The notes: generated from the letters alone by a model not told the origin. Shown: positions 16,706-25,787, counted from the first letter of the stretch. The stretch: 64,000 nt of DNA from Pseudomonas taeanensis MS-3 (GCF_000498575.2 NZ_AWSQ01000001.1:700199-764198); one strand, 5' to 3'. Translations and numbers: made by a program.

Positions 16706-18121
16706 GTGATCAAGAAAATCCTGATAGCCAACCGCGGTGAGATTGCCGTGCGCATCGTGCGCGCCTGCGCCGAGATGGGTATCCGCTCGGTGGCCGTCTA
16801 TTCCGACGCCGACCGCATGGCACTGCACGTCAAGCGTGCCGACGAGGCCCATGGCATCGGCGCCGACCCACTGGCCGGCTACCTGAACCCGCGCAAACTG
16901 GTCAACCTGGCGGTGGAAACCGGCTGCGATGCCCTCCATCCGGGCTACGGCTTCCTCTCGGAGAACGCCGAGCTGGCAGAAATCTGCACCGAACGCGGGA
17001 TCAAGTTCATCGGCCCGAGCGCCGAGGTGATCCGCCGCATGGGCGACAAGACCGAGGCCCGGCGCAGCATGATCAAGGCCGGCGTGCCGGTCACCCCGGG
17101 TACCGAAGGCAACGTCGTCGACCTCGCCGAAGCGTTGCGCGAGGGCGAGCGCATCGGCTACCCGGTGATGCTCAAGGCCACCTCCGGCGGTGGCGGGCGC
17201 GGTATCCGCCGCTGCAACAGCCGCGAGGAGCTGGAGCAGGCCTACCCGCGGGTGATTTCCGAGGCGACCAAGGCCTTCGGCTCGGCCGAGGTGTTTCTGG
17301 AAAAGTGCATCATCAATCCCAAGCACATCGAGGCGCAGATTCTCGGCGACAGTTTCGGCAACGTGGTGCACCTGTTCGAGCGCGATTGCTCGATTCAGCG
17401 ACGCAACCAGAAGCTCATCGAGATCGCCCCCAGCCCGCAACTGACCCCCGAGCAGCGTGCCTATATCGGCGACCTGGCGGTGCGCGCGGCGCAGGCGGTG
17501 GGCTACGAGAACGCCGGCACCGTGGAGTTCCTGCTCGCCGAGGGCGAGGTGTACTTCATGGAGATGAACACCCGGGTGCAGGTGGAGCACACCATCACCG
17601 AGGAAATTACCGGCCTGGACATCGTTCGCGAGCAGATCCGTATCGCCAGCGGCTTGCCGCTGTCGGTCAAGCAGGAAGACATCATCCACCGCGGCTTTGC
17701 GTTGCAGTTCCGCATCAACGCCGAGGACCCGAAGAACAACTTCCTGCCCAGCTTCGGCAAGATCACCCGCTACTACGCCCCCGGCGGCCCCGGCGTGCGT
17801 ACCGACACGGCGATCTACACCGGCTACACCATTCCGCCTTACTACGATTCGATGTGCCTGAAGCTGATCGTCTGGGCACTGACCTGGGAAGAGGCGATGG
17901 ATCGCGGCCTGCGCGCCCTGGACGACATGCGCGTGCAGGGAGTCAAGACCACCGCCGCCTATTATCAGGAGATCCTGCGCAACCCCGAGTTCCGCAGCGG
18001 ACAGTTCAACACCAGCTTCGTCGAGAGCCATCCGGAACTGACCGAGTACTCGATCAAACGCAACCCGTCGCACCTGGCCATCGCCATCGCCACCGCCATT
18101 GCTGCCCACGCTGGCCTGTGA
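16706..18121 (+). CDS. pycA: Pyruvate carboxylase subunit A (biotin carboxylase)
   Basis: This 471-residue ATP-grasp enzyme carboxylates biotin with bicarbonate and ATP. The start is the GTG at 16706 (GAGGA upstream), giving the canonical IKKILIANRGEIAVRIVRAC opening; the frame is open further left. Seen are the ATP-grasp glycine loop KATSGGGGRGIRRC (residues about 160-172), EKCIINPKHIEAQILGD, FLEMNTR-type metal site as FMEMNTRVQVEHTITEEITG and the C-terminal biotin carboxylase domain. Together with oadA, 11 bp downstream, it forms the two-subunit alpha4beta4-type pyruvate carboxylase that replenishes oxaloacetate in pseudomonads. Confidence 0.93.
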   Translation: MIKKILIANRGEIAVRIVRACAEMGIRSVAVYSDADRMALHVKRADEAHGIGADPLAGYLNPRKLVNLAVETGCDALHPGYGFLSENAELAEICTERGIKFIGPSAEVIRRMGDKTEARRSMIKAGVPVTPGTEGNVVDLAEALREGERIGYPVMLKATSGGGGRGIRRCNSREELEQAYPRVISEATKAFGSAEVFLEKCIINPKHIEAQILGDSFGNVVHLFERDCSIQRRNQKLIEIAPSPQLTPEQRAYIGDLAVRAAQAVGYENAGTVEFLLAEGEVYFMEMNTRVQVEHTITEEITGLDIVREQIRIASGLPLSVKQEDIIHRGFALQFRINAEDPKNNFLPSFGKITRYYAPGGPGVRTDTAIYTGYTIPPYYDSMCLKLIVWALTWEEAMDRGLRALDDMRVQGVKTTAAYYQEILRNPEFRSGQFNTSFVESHPELTEYSIKRNPSHLAIAIATAIAAHAGL

Positions 18122-18132
18122 GGATTTGAGAA

Positions 18133-19953
18133 ATGTCTAAGACCCCTGTTGCTAAAAAAATAACCGTCACCGACACCATCCTGCGCGACGCCCACCAGTC
18201 GCTGCTGGCCACGCGCATGCGCACCGAAGACATGCTGCCGATCTGCGACAAGCTGGACCAGGTCGGCTACTGGTCCCTGGAAGTCTGGGGTGGCGCCACC
18301 TTCGACGCCTGTATCCGCTTCCTCAAGGAAGACCCCTGGGAGCGCCTGCGTCAGCTCAAGGCAGCGCTGCCCAATACCCGCCTGCAGATGCTGTTACGTG
18401 GACAGAACCTGCTCGGCTACCGCCACTACAGCGATGACGTGGTCAAGGCCTTCGTGGCCAAGGCGGCGGTCAACGGCATCGACGTGTTCCGCATCTTCGA
18501 CGCGATGAACGACGTGCGTAACCTGCGCGTGTCAATCGAGGCGGTGAAGGCCGCCGGCAAGCATGCCCAGGGTACCTTGAGCTACACGGTCAGCCCGGTG
18601 CACACGGTCGAGGCCTACGTGAAACAGGCTCAGGCCATGCAGGCCATGGGCATCGACTCGGTGGCGATCAAGGACATGGCCGGTCTGCTCACCCCCTATG
18701 CGGCCTTCGACCTGGTCAAGGCGCTGAAGGCCGAGGTCGACCTGCCGGTGTTCGTGCACAGCCACGACACCGCGGGCCTCGGCTCGATGTGTCAGCTCAA
18801 GGCGATCGAGGCCGGCGCCGACCATATCGACACCGCCATCTCCAGCATGGCCTGGGGCACCAGCCACCCGGGGACCGAGTCGATGGTCGCCGCGCTGCGC
18901 GGCAGCGAGTACGACACCGGCCTGGACCTGGAGCTGATCCAGGAGATCGGCATGTACTTCCATGCGGTGCGCAAGAAGTACCACCAGTTCGAGAGCGAAT
19001 TCACCGCGGTGGATACCCGGGTACAGGTCAACCAGGTGCCGGGCGGGATGATGTCCAACCTGGCCAACCAGCTGAAGGAGCAGGGCGCGCTCGATCGCAT
19101 CAACGACGTGTTCGCGGAAATTCCGCGGGTGCGCGAGGACCTCGGCTTCCCGCCACTGGTGACCCCGACCTCGCAGATCGTCGGCACCCAGGCGGTGTTC
19201 AACGTGCTGGCTGGCGAGCGCTACAAGACCATCACCAACGAGGTGAAACTCTACCTGCAGGGCCGTTATGGCCTGGCGCCGGGCAAGATCAACGAGCAAC
19301 TGCGCAAGCAGGCGATCGGCAGCGAAGAGGTGATCGACGTGCGCCCGGCCGACCTGCTCAAGCCGGAAATGGCCAAGCTGCGCGGTGAGATCGGCGCCCT
19401 GGCCAAGTCCGAGGAGGACGTGCTGACCTACGCCATGTTCCCGGACATCGGTCGCAAGTTTCTCGAGGAGCGTGAGGCCGGCAGCCTGACCCCCGAGGTG
19501 CTGCTGCCGATCCCCGAAGCCGGTGGCGTGGCCGCCGCCGGTGGCGAAGGGGTGCCAACCGAGTTCGTGGTCGATGTGCACGGCGAGAGTTACCGGGTCG
19601 ATATCACCGGCGTCGGCGTCAAGGGCGACGGCAAGCGCCACTTCTACCTGTCCATCGATGGCATGCCGGAAGAAGTGGTGTTCGAACCGCTCAACGACTT
19701 CGTCGCCGGTGCCAGCGGCAAGCGCAAGGCCGCCAGCGCGCCGGGTGACGTCAGCACCAGCATGCCGGGCAACATCGTCGATGTGCTGGTCAAGGAGGGC
19801 GATGCGGTCAAGGCTGGCCAGGCGGTGCTGATCAGCGAGGCGATGAAGATGGAGACCGAAGTGCAGGCGCCAATCGCCGGTACAGTCAAGGCCGTACACG
19901 TGGCCAAGGGTGACCGGGTCAATCCGGGCGAAGTGCTGATCGAGATCGAATAA
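18133..19953 (+). CDS. oadA: Pyruvate carboxylase subunit B (OadA-like, biotinylated)
   Basis: This 606-residue protein carries the carboxyltransferase domain (TDTILRDAHQSLLATRMRTEDMLPI at the start; metal-binding HSHDTAGLG near 217), a conserved PYC_OADA region and a C-terminal biotinyl domain with SEAMKMETEV, the modified Lys being about residue 572. It transfers CO2 from carboxybiotin to pyruvate. Databases often call it oxaloacetate decarboxylase alpha, but no membrane beta/gamma decarboxylase subunits are present and pycA is adjacent, so the carboxylase role is preferred. A terminator follows 55 bp downstream. Confidence 0.94.
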   Translation: MSKTPVAKKITVTDTILRDAHQSLLATRMRTEDMLPICDKLDQVGYWSLEVWGGATFDACIRFLKEDPWERLRQLKAALPNTRLQMLLRGQNLLGYRHYSDDVVKAFVAKAAVNGIDVFRIFDAMNDVRNLRVSIEAVKAAGKHAQGTLSYTVSPVHTVEAYVKQAQAMQAMGIDSVAIKDMAGLLTPYAAFDLVKALKAEVDLPVFVHSHDTAGLGSMCQLKAIEAGADHIDTAISSMAWGTSHPGTESMVAALRGSEYDTGLDLELIQEIGMYFHAVRKKYHQFESEFTAVDTRVQVNQVPGGMMSNLANQLKEQGALDRINDVFAEIPRVREDLGFPPLVTPTSQIVGTQAVFNVLAGERYKTITNEVKLYLQGRYGLAPGKINEQLRKQAIGSEEVIDVRPADLLKPEMAKLRGEIGALAKSEEDVLTYAMFPDIGRKFLEEREAGSLTPEVLLPIPEAGGVAAAGGEGVPTEFVVDVHGESYRVDITGVGVKGDGKRHFYLSIDGMPEEVVFEPLNDFVAGASGKRKAASAPGDVSTSMPGNIVDVLVKEGDAVKAGQAVLISEAMKMETEVQAPIAGTVKAVHVAKGDRVNPGEVLIEIE

Positions 19954-20007
19954 CCGCAACTGCGGGCAAGCGAGGCGCGTGCCGCCATCGGCAACTGTTT
20001 ACCTCTG

Positions 20008-20032
20008 GGGGGCCGCAAGGCTCCCTTTTTTT
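20008..20032 (+). terminator. Intrinsic terminator after pycA-oadA
   Basis: A 7-bp GC stem (20008-20014 with 20019-20025, one G-T pair) closed by a GCAA tetraloop and followed by seven T. It ends the pyruvate carboxylase operon before the permease gene. Confidence 0.85.
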
Positions 20033-20070
20033 AACTGAACGCCAGGCCATGGTATCTACGAGAGGCGGTT

Positions 20071-21012
20071 ATGGGCATTGATCCGGTTGTACTGTTTTTC
20101 GTCTTCGGCCTCAGCGCCGGCTTGCTGAAAAGCGAGCTGAAGCTGCCGCCGGCACTCTATGAAACCCTGTCGATTCTGTTGTTGCTGGCCATCGGTCTGC
20201 ACGGCGGGGTGGAGTTGGCGGAGCAGGCCAGTGCACGCTTGTTGGGCCAGGCCGCGTTGGTCCTGGGCTTGGGCGTGGCCTTGCCGGTGGTGGCCTTTGG
20301 CATCCTGCGGGCACTGGGCTTCGATCGGGTCAACGCCGCCGCGGTGGCGGCCCACTATGGTTCGGTCAGCGCCGGTACCTTCGCCGTGGCCGTGGCCTTT
20401 CTGCTGGCGCGCGGCATCCACTTCGAGAGCTATATGCCGCTGTTCGTGGCGATTCTGGAGATCCCGGCGATCCTGGTCGGCATCCTCCTGGCCAAGGGTC
20501 TGGCGCGCGACACCGACTGGCGCGAACTGGGCCGGGAGATCTTTCTCGGCAAGAGCATCATGCTGCTGCTCGGCGGCCTGATCATCGGTGCGGTGGCCGG
20601 CAAGGAGGCGATCAAGCCGCTGGAGCCGCTGTACACCAGCATGTTCAAGCCGGTGCTGGCGTTCTTCCTGCTGGAGATGGGGCTGATCGCCTCGGGTCAG
20701 CTCGGCGCGCTGAAGCAGTTCGGCATGCGTCTGCTTGGCTTCGCCCTGCTCATGCCCTTGCTCGGCGCGCTGATCGGCGCCGCCCTGGCACGGTTGATGG
20801 ATCTGTCGCTGGGCGGCACCGCGATGCTCGCCACCCTGGCGGCCAGCGCCTCCTATATCGCGGTGCCGGCGGCACTGCGTCTGGCGCTACCGCAGGCCAA
20901 TCCTTCGCTATCCTTGACCGCCTCACTGGGGATTACCTTTCCCTTCAACATTCTGCTCGGCATTCCGCTGTATCTGGCGCTGGCCGAGCAACTGATCGCC
21001 TGGGGACTCTGA
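20071..21012 (+). CDS. SbtA-family sodium-dependent bicarbonate permease
   Basis: This 313-residue protein has about ten hydrophobic helices in two inverted halves. It shows family features such as VLFFVFGLSAGLLKSELKLP at the start, IGLHGGVEL, AAHYGSVSAGTFAVA and SASYIAVPAALRLALPQANPSLSL near the end. In cyanobacteria SbtA imports bicarbonate with Na+. GAGGCGG lies upstream of the ATG. The next gene, one base after the stop, encodes a PII-like protein of the SbtB kind, the regulatory partner expected for this permease. Its position directly after bicarbonate-consuming pyruvate carboxylase fits a substrate-supply role; that link is inference. Confidence 0.88.
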   Translation: MGIDPVVLFFVFGLSAGLLKSELKLPPALYETLSILLLLAIGLHGGVELAEQASARLLGQAALVLGLGVALPVVAFGILRALGFDRVNAAAVAAHYGSVSAGTFAVAVAFLLARGIHFESYMPLFVAILEIPAILVGILLAKGLARDTDWRELGREIFLGKSIMLLLGGLIIGAVAGKEAIKPLEPLYTSMFKPVLAFFLLEMGLIASGQLGALKQFGMRLLGFALLMPLLGALIGAALARLMDLSLGGTAMLATLAASASYIAVPAALRLALPQANPSLSLTASLGITFPFNILLGIPLYLALAEQLIAWGL

Positions 21013-21013
21013 G

Positions 21014-21316
21014 ATGACCGCGCATACCCGTACCCTGCTCACCGTGATCTGCGAAGCGGCGCTGGAGAAGAAGCTGGTGGCCGACCTGGAGCACCTCGGC
21101 GCACCCGGCTGGACCATCTCCGATGCCCGCGGGCGTGGCGCCCATGGGGTGCGCAGCGCCGGCTGGGAAACCGAGAGCAATATTCGTGTGGAGATCATCT
21201 GCGCGCCCGAGCTGGCCGAGCGCCTGGCCAGCCACCTGCAGCAGCGCTACTACGCCAATTACGCGATGGTCTGCTATCTGGCGCAGGTTGAGGTGCTGCG
21301 CCCGGAAAAATTCTAG
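21014..21316 (+). CDS. PII-like regulator (SbtB-type)
   Basis: This 100-residue ferredoxin-fold protein resembles PII-family SbtB proteins: TLLTVICEAALEKKLVADLEHLGAPGWTISDARGRGAHGVR is the first beta-alpha-beta unit with the T-loop area, and VEIICAPELAERLASHLQQRYYANYAMVCYL the second. SbtB binds adenine nucleotides and blocks SbtA. It lacks the Tyr uridylylation site of GlnB. The start lies one base after the permease stop, so the pair is translationally coupled. The TAG stop codon is also the terminal TAG of the repeat element that follows. Confidence 0.85.
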   Translation: MTAHTRTLLTVICEAALEKKLVADLEHLGAPGWTISDARGRGAHGVRSAGWETESNIRVEIICAPELAERLASHLQQRYYANYAMVCYLAQVEVLRPEKF

Positions 21317-21473
21317 CAGGCTGTTGAAAAACTACTGCGCTCGACTATACGGCGTTGAAGTCAGGCCGGGACGCGGTGTCTCAAAATGCTCATTTACAGC
21401 TCGTAAACTGCGCTTTTTCGCCTAACTTCGCCTTGTCTAGCCTTCGCTCGTTACCTTTTTCAACGGCCTGCTA
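21314..21473. mobile_element. MITE-like repeat, long copy
   Basis: The element has 18-bp terminal inverted repeats, TAGCAGGCTGTTGAAAAA at the left and its near-exact complement at the right (one mismatch), enclosing about 125 bp without a gene. A shorter copy lies at 24256-24344. The left terminal TAG is also the stop codon of the PII-like gene. Confidence 0.75.
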
Positions 21474-21581
21474 GGCCCGGCTCGGCCGCGTGTTGGCACT
21501 TATCCCTGTGATCCGTGCGGGCTGCCAGGCGTCTAGCAACGGTAGCCTGGGCGCCGTCTGGGTGTTGCCACGAGCCCCCGC

Positions 21582-22490
21582 ATGCAAGCGCTGTTGACTG
21601 AAATTCTCGATGAGGTCCGTCCACTGCTCGGCCAGGGCAAGGTGGCCGACTACATTCCCGCCCTGGCCACTGTCGAACCGCGCCAGCTGGGCATCGCGGT
21701 GTACGGTAACAGCGGCGAGCTGCACGTGGCCGGCGATGCGCAGCGGGCCTTCTCGATCCAGAGCATTTCCAAGGTGTTCAGCCTGGTCCAGGCCATCGGC
21801 CATTCCGGCGAGGCGATCTGGCAGCGGGTCGGTTACGAGCCGTCCGGGCAGCCGTTCAATTCCCTGGTGCAGCTGGAGTTCGAGCGTGGCCGGCCGCGCA
21901 ATCCCTTTATCAACGCCGGGGCCCTGGTGATCTGCGACATCAACCAGTCGCGCTTCGCCGCGCCGCCGTTGTCGATGCGCGATTTCGCCCGGCGCCTGGC
22001 TGGCAACCCGGAGCTGGTCATCGACAATCGGGTCGCCGAGTCGGAGTATCAGCACCGCGCGCGCAATGCGGCCGCGGCCTACCTGATGCAGGCCTTCGGC
22101 AATTTCCATAACGATGTCGAGGCGGTGCTGCGCAGCTATTTCAGCCACTGCGCGCTGCGCATGAGCTGCGTCGACCTGGCCCGCGCCTTCTGTTTTCTGG
22201 CCAACGATGGTTTTTGCAAGCACAGCGGCGAACAGATTCTCAGCGCGCGGCAGACCAAGCAGGTCAACGCGATCATGGCCACTAGCGGCCTGTACGACGA
22301 GGCCGGCAACTTCGCCTACCGCGTCGGCTTGCCGGGCAAGAGCGGGGTCGGCGGCGGCATCGTCGCGGTGGTGCCGGGGCGCTTCACCGTCTGTGTCTGG
22401 TCGCCGGAGCTGAATGCCGCCGGCAACTCCCTAGCTGGGATCAAGGCCCTGGAGTTGCTTAGTCAGCGCATCGGCTGGTCGGTGTTCTGA
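21582..22490 (+). CDS. glsA: Glutaminase A
   Basis: This 302-residue serine-dependent beta-lactamase-fold enzyme hydrolyses glutamine to glutamate and ammonia. The catalytic S-x-x-K is in [12 protein letters not shown] (Ser61, Lys64); other family blocks are [27 protein letters not shown] and [18 protein letters not shown]. The length is typical for the family. No signal peptide is present, so it is cytoplasmic. The ribosome-binding site is weak. It starts about 110 bp after the MITE-like repeat and is probably transcribed alone. Asparaginase and an amino-acid symporter are nearby, so the neighbourhood handles amide nitrogen. Confidence 0.94.
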   Translation: MQALLTEILDEVRPLLGQGKVADYIPALATVEPRQLGIAVYGNSGELHVAGDAQRAFSIQSISKVFSLVQAIGHSGEAIWQRVGYEPSGQPFNSLVQLEFERGRPRNPFINAGALVICDINQSRFAAPPLSMRDFARRLAGNPELVIDNRVAESEYQHRARNAAAAYLMQAFGNFHNDVEAVLRSYFSHCALRMSCVDLARAFCFLANDGFCKHSGEQILSARQTKQVNAIMATSGLYDEAGNFAYRVGLPGKSGVGGGIVAVVPGRFTVCVWSPELNAAGNSLAGIKALELLSQRIGWSVF

Positions 22491-22638
22491 GCCGGTCACT
22501 AGGCGTCAGCGGCTGGGCGCGCTTGCGCGTAGCGCCTCCAAGGTCTGCCTTGCGCTCGGGCCGTTTGGCCGGTTGTCAGTTCAGCAGGGGTTCACTGGTC
22601 ATCTGGGCACCTCGCCGGTTCGGCGTGGGTGGCGCGAC

Positions 22639-23097
22639 TCAGGTCAGGCGCTTGCGGAACTGCACGAAGCCCGAGCGTTCGGCGACGCGCTCGTAGAGCA
22701 ACATGGCGCTACTGTTGCTCTCGTGGGTCAGCCAGTGCACCCGGTCGCATTTGGCCTGTCGCGCCTGGGCGTAGACGAAGTCGATCAGTTGGCCACCGAC
22801 GCCGCTGCTGCGCGCCTGTTTGCTAATGAACAGGTCCTGCAGGTAGCAGTAGTCGCCGACAGTCCAGCAGGAGCGATGAAACACCCAGTGCACCAGGCCA
22901 ACGGCCTGGCCATCGTGCCAGGCGAGGGCTGCATGCATCGGCTCGGCGGGGTCGAGAAAGCGCTGCCAGACGACCTCGCTGGTGGCGGCGGGAATCTCGG
23001 TCATATAGAAGCGTTGATAGCCCTGCCACAGCGGCAGCCAGGCGGCTTGGTCGGCGGCGCTGACGGGACGGACCTCGACGGGGATACGAACGGGCAT
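22639..23097 (-). CDS. GNAT-family N-acetyltransferase
   Basis: This 152-residue acetyl-CoA-dependent acyltransferase has the GNAT core: CYLQDLFISKQARSSGVGGQLIDFVYAQARQ (acetyl-CoA loop, R/Q-x-x-G-x-G/A form as ARSSGVG) and HWLTHESNSSAMLLYERVAERSGFVQFRKRL at the end. AGGAG precedes the ATG. It is a paralogue of the gene at 35172-35615, sharing nearly the whole domain layout. Substrate unknown. Confidence 0.88.
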   Translation of the reverse strand: MPVRIPVEVRPVSAADQAAWLPLWQGYQRFYMTEIPAATSEVVWQRFLDPAEPMHAALAWHDGQAVGLVHWVFHRSCWTVGDYCYLQDLFISKQARSSGVGGQLIDFVYAQARQAKCDRVHWLTHESNSSAMLLYERVAERSGFVQFRKRLT

Positions 23098-23193
23098 GGC
23101 GCGGTCTCCTGTGTGCGCAAACTGTCATCCTGCGACGGTTAGGCCGTGGCCGCAAGCCTCGCGACTGGCTTGCGGTGGCCTGGGAGCCTGACC

Positions 23194-24186
23194 TCAGTCG
23201 GCGCGCTCGCCGCACAGGTCGAGGGCGAACCAGTGTTCCACCTCGGCTTGGTTCAAGCCGGCGCCGAGCAGGGCGAACAGCTTGCCCAAGGCCGCCTCGC
23301 GGGTCATGCCGCCGGCGGACACCAGGCCGGCGCTGGCCAGTTGGCTGCCGGCGGCATACACGCCGAACTCGACATGGCCATGGGGGCACTGGCTGACCGC
23401 GGCCAACACCACGCCGCGCGCGTGCGCGGTTTTGAGCGCGGCGAGCAGCGCGGCATCCTCGGATGGCCCAGTGCCGCTGCCGTAGCACTCCAGCAGCAGC
23501 CCGCGTACACCGCTGGCCAGCAGGGCCTCGACCTGGGCAGCCTGGATGCCGGGATAGAACGGCAGTACGGCAAGGCTTACCGGCTGGCGTGGCTGGCGGT
23601 AATCGAGGTTGGCGGGAGTCACTCCGGCCCTGACGCCGAGGCGCTGGCGCGGCGGCTCGCTGAAGGCGTCGAAGGTTTCGCTGCCGAGCTTACTGACCCG
23701 CGCGCCATGCATCAGCCGGCCGCTGAAATACAGCTGTACGCCAGCTGCAACGCCCTGCTGCAGCGCCTGCATGGCGCCGAACAGATTGGTCCAGGCATCG
23801 CTGCCCGGGGCGCCGGCTGGCAGCATCGAGCCGGTCAGCACCACGGGTACCGGTAGGTCCAGCAGCAGGAAGCTCAGTGCGGCAGCGCTGTAGGCCAGGG
23901 TATCTGTGCCGTGCAGCACCAGTACCGCATCGCAGCCATCCTGTTCGACGCCGGCACGGATCGCCGCGGCCATTGCCAGCCAGTTGCTCTGGCTCATATT
24001 GGCACTGTCGATCGGCGGCAGCAGTTCGCGGAAAACCCAGCTAGGCAGCTGGCGGCCGGTCTCCAGGGCCTGTTGCGAACGCAGCCGGGCCTCGAAGCCG
24101 GAGGCCGGCGCCAAGCCGCTTGCAGTCTGCTGCATGCCAATGGTGCCGCCGGTGTAGAGCACTAGCAGTTTGGATGGGGAGGGCAT
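23194..24186 (-). CDS. ansA: Type I L-asparaginase
   Basis: This 330-residue enzyme hydrolyses asparagine to aspartate and ammonia. Both catalytic triad blocks are present: YTGGTIGMQQ (residues 11-20, nucleophile Thr at 12 or 15) and LHGTDTLAYS (91-100). VLTGSMLPAGAPGSDAWTNL follows. There is no signal peptide, so it is the cytoplasmic kind. AAGGAG lies upstream of the ATG. Upstream of it are a 24-bp palindrome, the short MITE-like repeat and the amino-acid symporter gene on the same strand; co-transcription is possible. Confidence 0.92.
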   Translation of the reverse strand: MPSPSKLLVLYTGGTIGMQQTASGLAPASGFEARLRSQQALETGRQLPSWVFRELLPPIDSANMSQSNWLAMAAAIRAGVEQDGCDAVLVLHGTDTLAYSAAALSFLLLDLPVPVVLTGSMLPAGAPGSDAWTNLFGAMQALQQGVAAGVQLYFSGRLMHGARVSKLGSETFDAFSEPPRQRLGVRAGVTPANLDYRQPRQPVSLAVLPFYPGIQAAQVEALLASGVRGLLLECYGSGTGPSEDAALLAALKTAHARGVVLAAVSQCPHGHVEFGVYAAGSQLASAGLVSAGGMTREAALGKLFALLGAGLNQAEVEHWFALDLCGERAD

Positions 24187-24211
24187 GGCTTTTCTCCTTG
24201 TGCAGGCAGCA

Positions 24212-24235
24212 AAACAGGGGGCGCGCCCCCTGTTT
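24212..24235. promoter_or_regulatory. 24-bp perfect palindrome in the asparaginase leader
   Basis: AAACAGGGGGCG is followed directly by its exact complement, 26 bp upstream of the asparaginase ATG. Read on the minus strand it ends in TTTTGC, so it could be a weak terminator for the symporter gene or an attenuator for asparaginase. Confidence 0.6.
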
Positions 24236-24255
24236 CGTCATGGTGCAACGCCGCT

Positions 24256-24344
24256 TAGCAGGCTGTTGAAAAACTACTGCGCTCGGCTATGCGGCGTTGA
24301 AATCGGCCTAGCCGTCGCTCGCTACATTTTTCAACGGTCTGCTA
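24256..24344. mobile_element. MITE-like repeat, short copy
   Basis: An 89-bp copy of the 21314-21473 element, with the same terminal inverted repeats and identical left 30 bp apart from single changes, but with the middle deleted. Its right end (CTA) is the complement of the TAG stop codon of the symporter gene. Confidence 0.75.
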
Positions 24345-25787
24345 GCGTTGGTGCTGGTAGTTGCTGACTTCGGCCTGTGCGCTCGGCTCCGAGGTCGGCG
24401 GGGTGGCCGGCCAGGCTGCGGGGTCGAGGTCCAGATCGGCGAACTGCTTAGGATCGAAGACCGGCGACTCTACACCCGCTTTTACCTGGCTGTCGTAGTC
24501 CTTCATCAGGCGCAGACCGACCTTGAACAGCAGTGCCAGGGCCACCAGGTTGGCGACTGCGAGCAGGCCCATGGTCACGTCGGCGAAGGCGAACACCGTG
24601 CCCAGGTCCTGCACCGAGCCCCACAGCACCAGGCCGACCACCAGCACACGGTAAGTCTGTACCGGCCAGCGCTTGCTGGTGAAGAAACCCAGGGCGTTCT
24701 CACCCAGGTAGTAGTTGTAGATCAGCGTGGTGAAGACGAACAGCAGCAAGGCGATGCTGACGAACACCCGGCCCCACTCGCCGACTACGGCGGCCATGGC
24801 GGTCTGGGTCAGCACTACGCCGGCCATCTCGGTGCCCGGCTGATAGACGCCGGAGAGCAGGATGATCAGCGCGGTGCAGCTGCACAGGATGATGGTGTCG
24901 ATGAACACGCTGAGCGACTGCACGATGCCTTGGGCAACGGGGTGCTTGACCTGGGCCACGGCGGCGACGTTGGGTGCGCTGCCGAGGCCGGCTTCGTTGG
25001 AGAACAGGCCGCGCTTGACGCCCATGATGATCGCCGCACCGATGCCGCCGGCGAAGGCCGGTTCCAGGCCGAAGGCGCTCTTGACGATCAGCGCCAGCAC
25101 CTCCGGCACCTGGTCGATATTGCCGCCGATCACGAACAGCGCCATGGCGATGTAGGCGAAGGCCATGCTTGGCACCAGGATGTCGGCAATCTTGGCGATG
25201 CGCTTGATACCACCGAAGATGATCAGGCCGATCACCACCACCAGGGCGATGCCGCTGATATGGGTGGGCAGGCCGAAGGTGTCGTGCAGCGAGCTGGCCA
25301 CGGTGAAGGACTGCACGGCGTTGAAGCCAAAGCCGAAGGTCACCAGCAGCAGCAAGGACACGACGATGCCCAACCAGCGCTGGCCGAGGCCGTGCTGGAT
25401 GTAGAAGGCCGGGCCGCCACGGTAGGTGCCGTCGGCTTCGCGGCGCTTGTACAGCTGGGCCAGGGAGCACTCGAAGTAGCTGGTGGCCATGCCGACCAAC
25501 GCCACTACCCACATCCAGAAGATCGCGCCCGGGCCGCCGAGCATGATCGCCACCGACACGCCGGCGATGTTACCGGCGCCGACGCGCCCGGCGACGCTGA
25601 GCATCAGCGCCTGGAACGAGCTGAGCTGGCCCGGCTGACGCTGAAAGGCTTCGCTGAAAATGCGGAACATGCTGCCGAAATAGCGGAACTGCACGAAGCG
25701 CGAGCGGACCGTGAAATACAGGCCCAGGCCGATCAGCATGACGATCAGCAGCTTGCTCCAGAGCAGGTCGTTGAGGAGGTCCAGCAT
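24342..25787 (-). CDS. Alanine/glycine:cation symporter (AGCS family)
   Basis: This 481-residue inner-membrane protein has about ten to eleven transmembrane helices and AGCS hallmarks: LMLSVAGRVGAGNIAGVSVAIMLGGPGAIFWMWVVALVGMATSYFECSLAQLYK (residues about 60-115) and GLFSNEAGLGSAPNVAAVAQV near 265. It imports alanine, glycine or related small amino acids with Na+ or H+. The last 50 residues form a hydrophilic, Pro/Gln-rich tail ending NYQHQR, and the stop codon TAG is supplied by the MITE-like repeat. It may have lost or gained a few terminal residues at that junction. Confidence 0.92.
   Translation of the reverse strand: MLDLLNDLLWSKLLIVMLIGLGLYFTVRSRFVQFRYFGSMFRIFSEAFQRQPGQLSSFQALMLSVAGRVGAGNIAGVSVAIMLGGPGAIFWMWVVALVGMATSYFECSLAQLYKRREADGTYRGGPAFYIQHGLGQRWLGIVVSLLLLVTFGFGFNAVQSFTVASSLHDTFGLPTHISGIALVVVIGLIIFGGIKRIAKIADILVPSMAFAYIAMALFVIGGNIDQVPEVLALIVKSAFGLEPAFAGGIGAAIIMGVKRGLFSNEAGLGSAPNVAAVAQVKHPVAQGIVQSLSVFIDTIILCSCTALIILLSGVYQPGTEMAGVVLTQTAMAAVVGEWGRVFVSIALLLFVFTTLIYNYYLGENALGFFTSKRWPVQTYRVLVVGLVLWGSVQDLGTVFAFADVTMGLLAVANLVALALLFKVGLRLMKDYDSQVKAGVESPVFDPKQFADLDLDPAAWPATPPTSEPSAQAEVSNYQHQR

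Noticed and set aside
16553..18109. 518-codon minus-strand reading frame opposite pycA
   Set aside because: It is the shadow of pycA in GC-rich DNA: His/Gly/Asp/Leu-rich with no domain, while the plus strand encodes a full biotin carboxylase.
18133..19953. Sodium-pumping oxaloacetate decarboxylase
   Set aside because: No beta or gamma membrane subunit is present, and the biotin carboxylase gene is immediately upstream, as in two-subunit pyruvate carboxylase.
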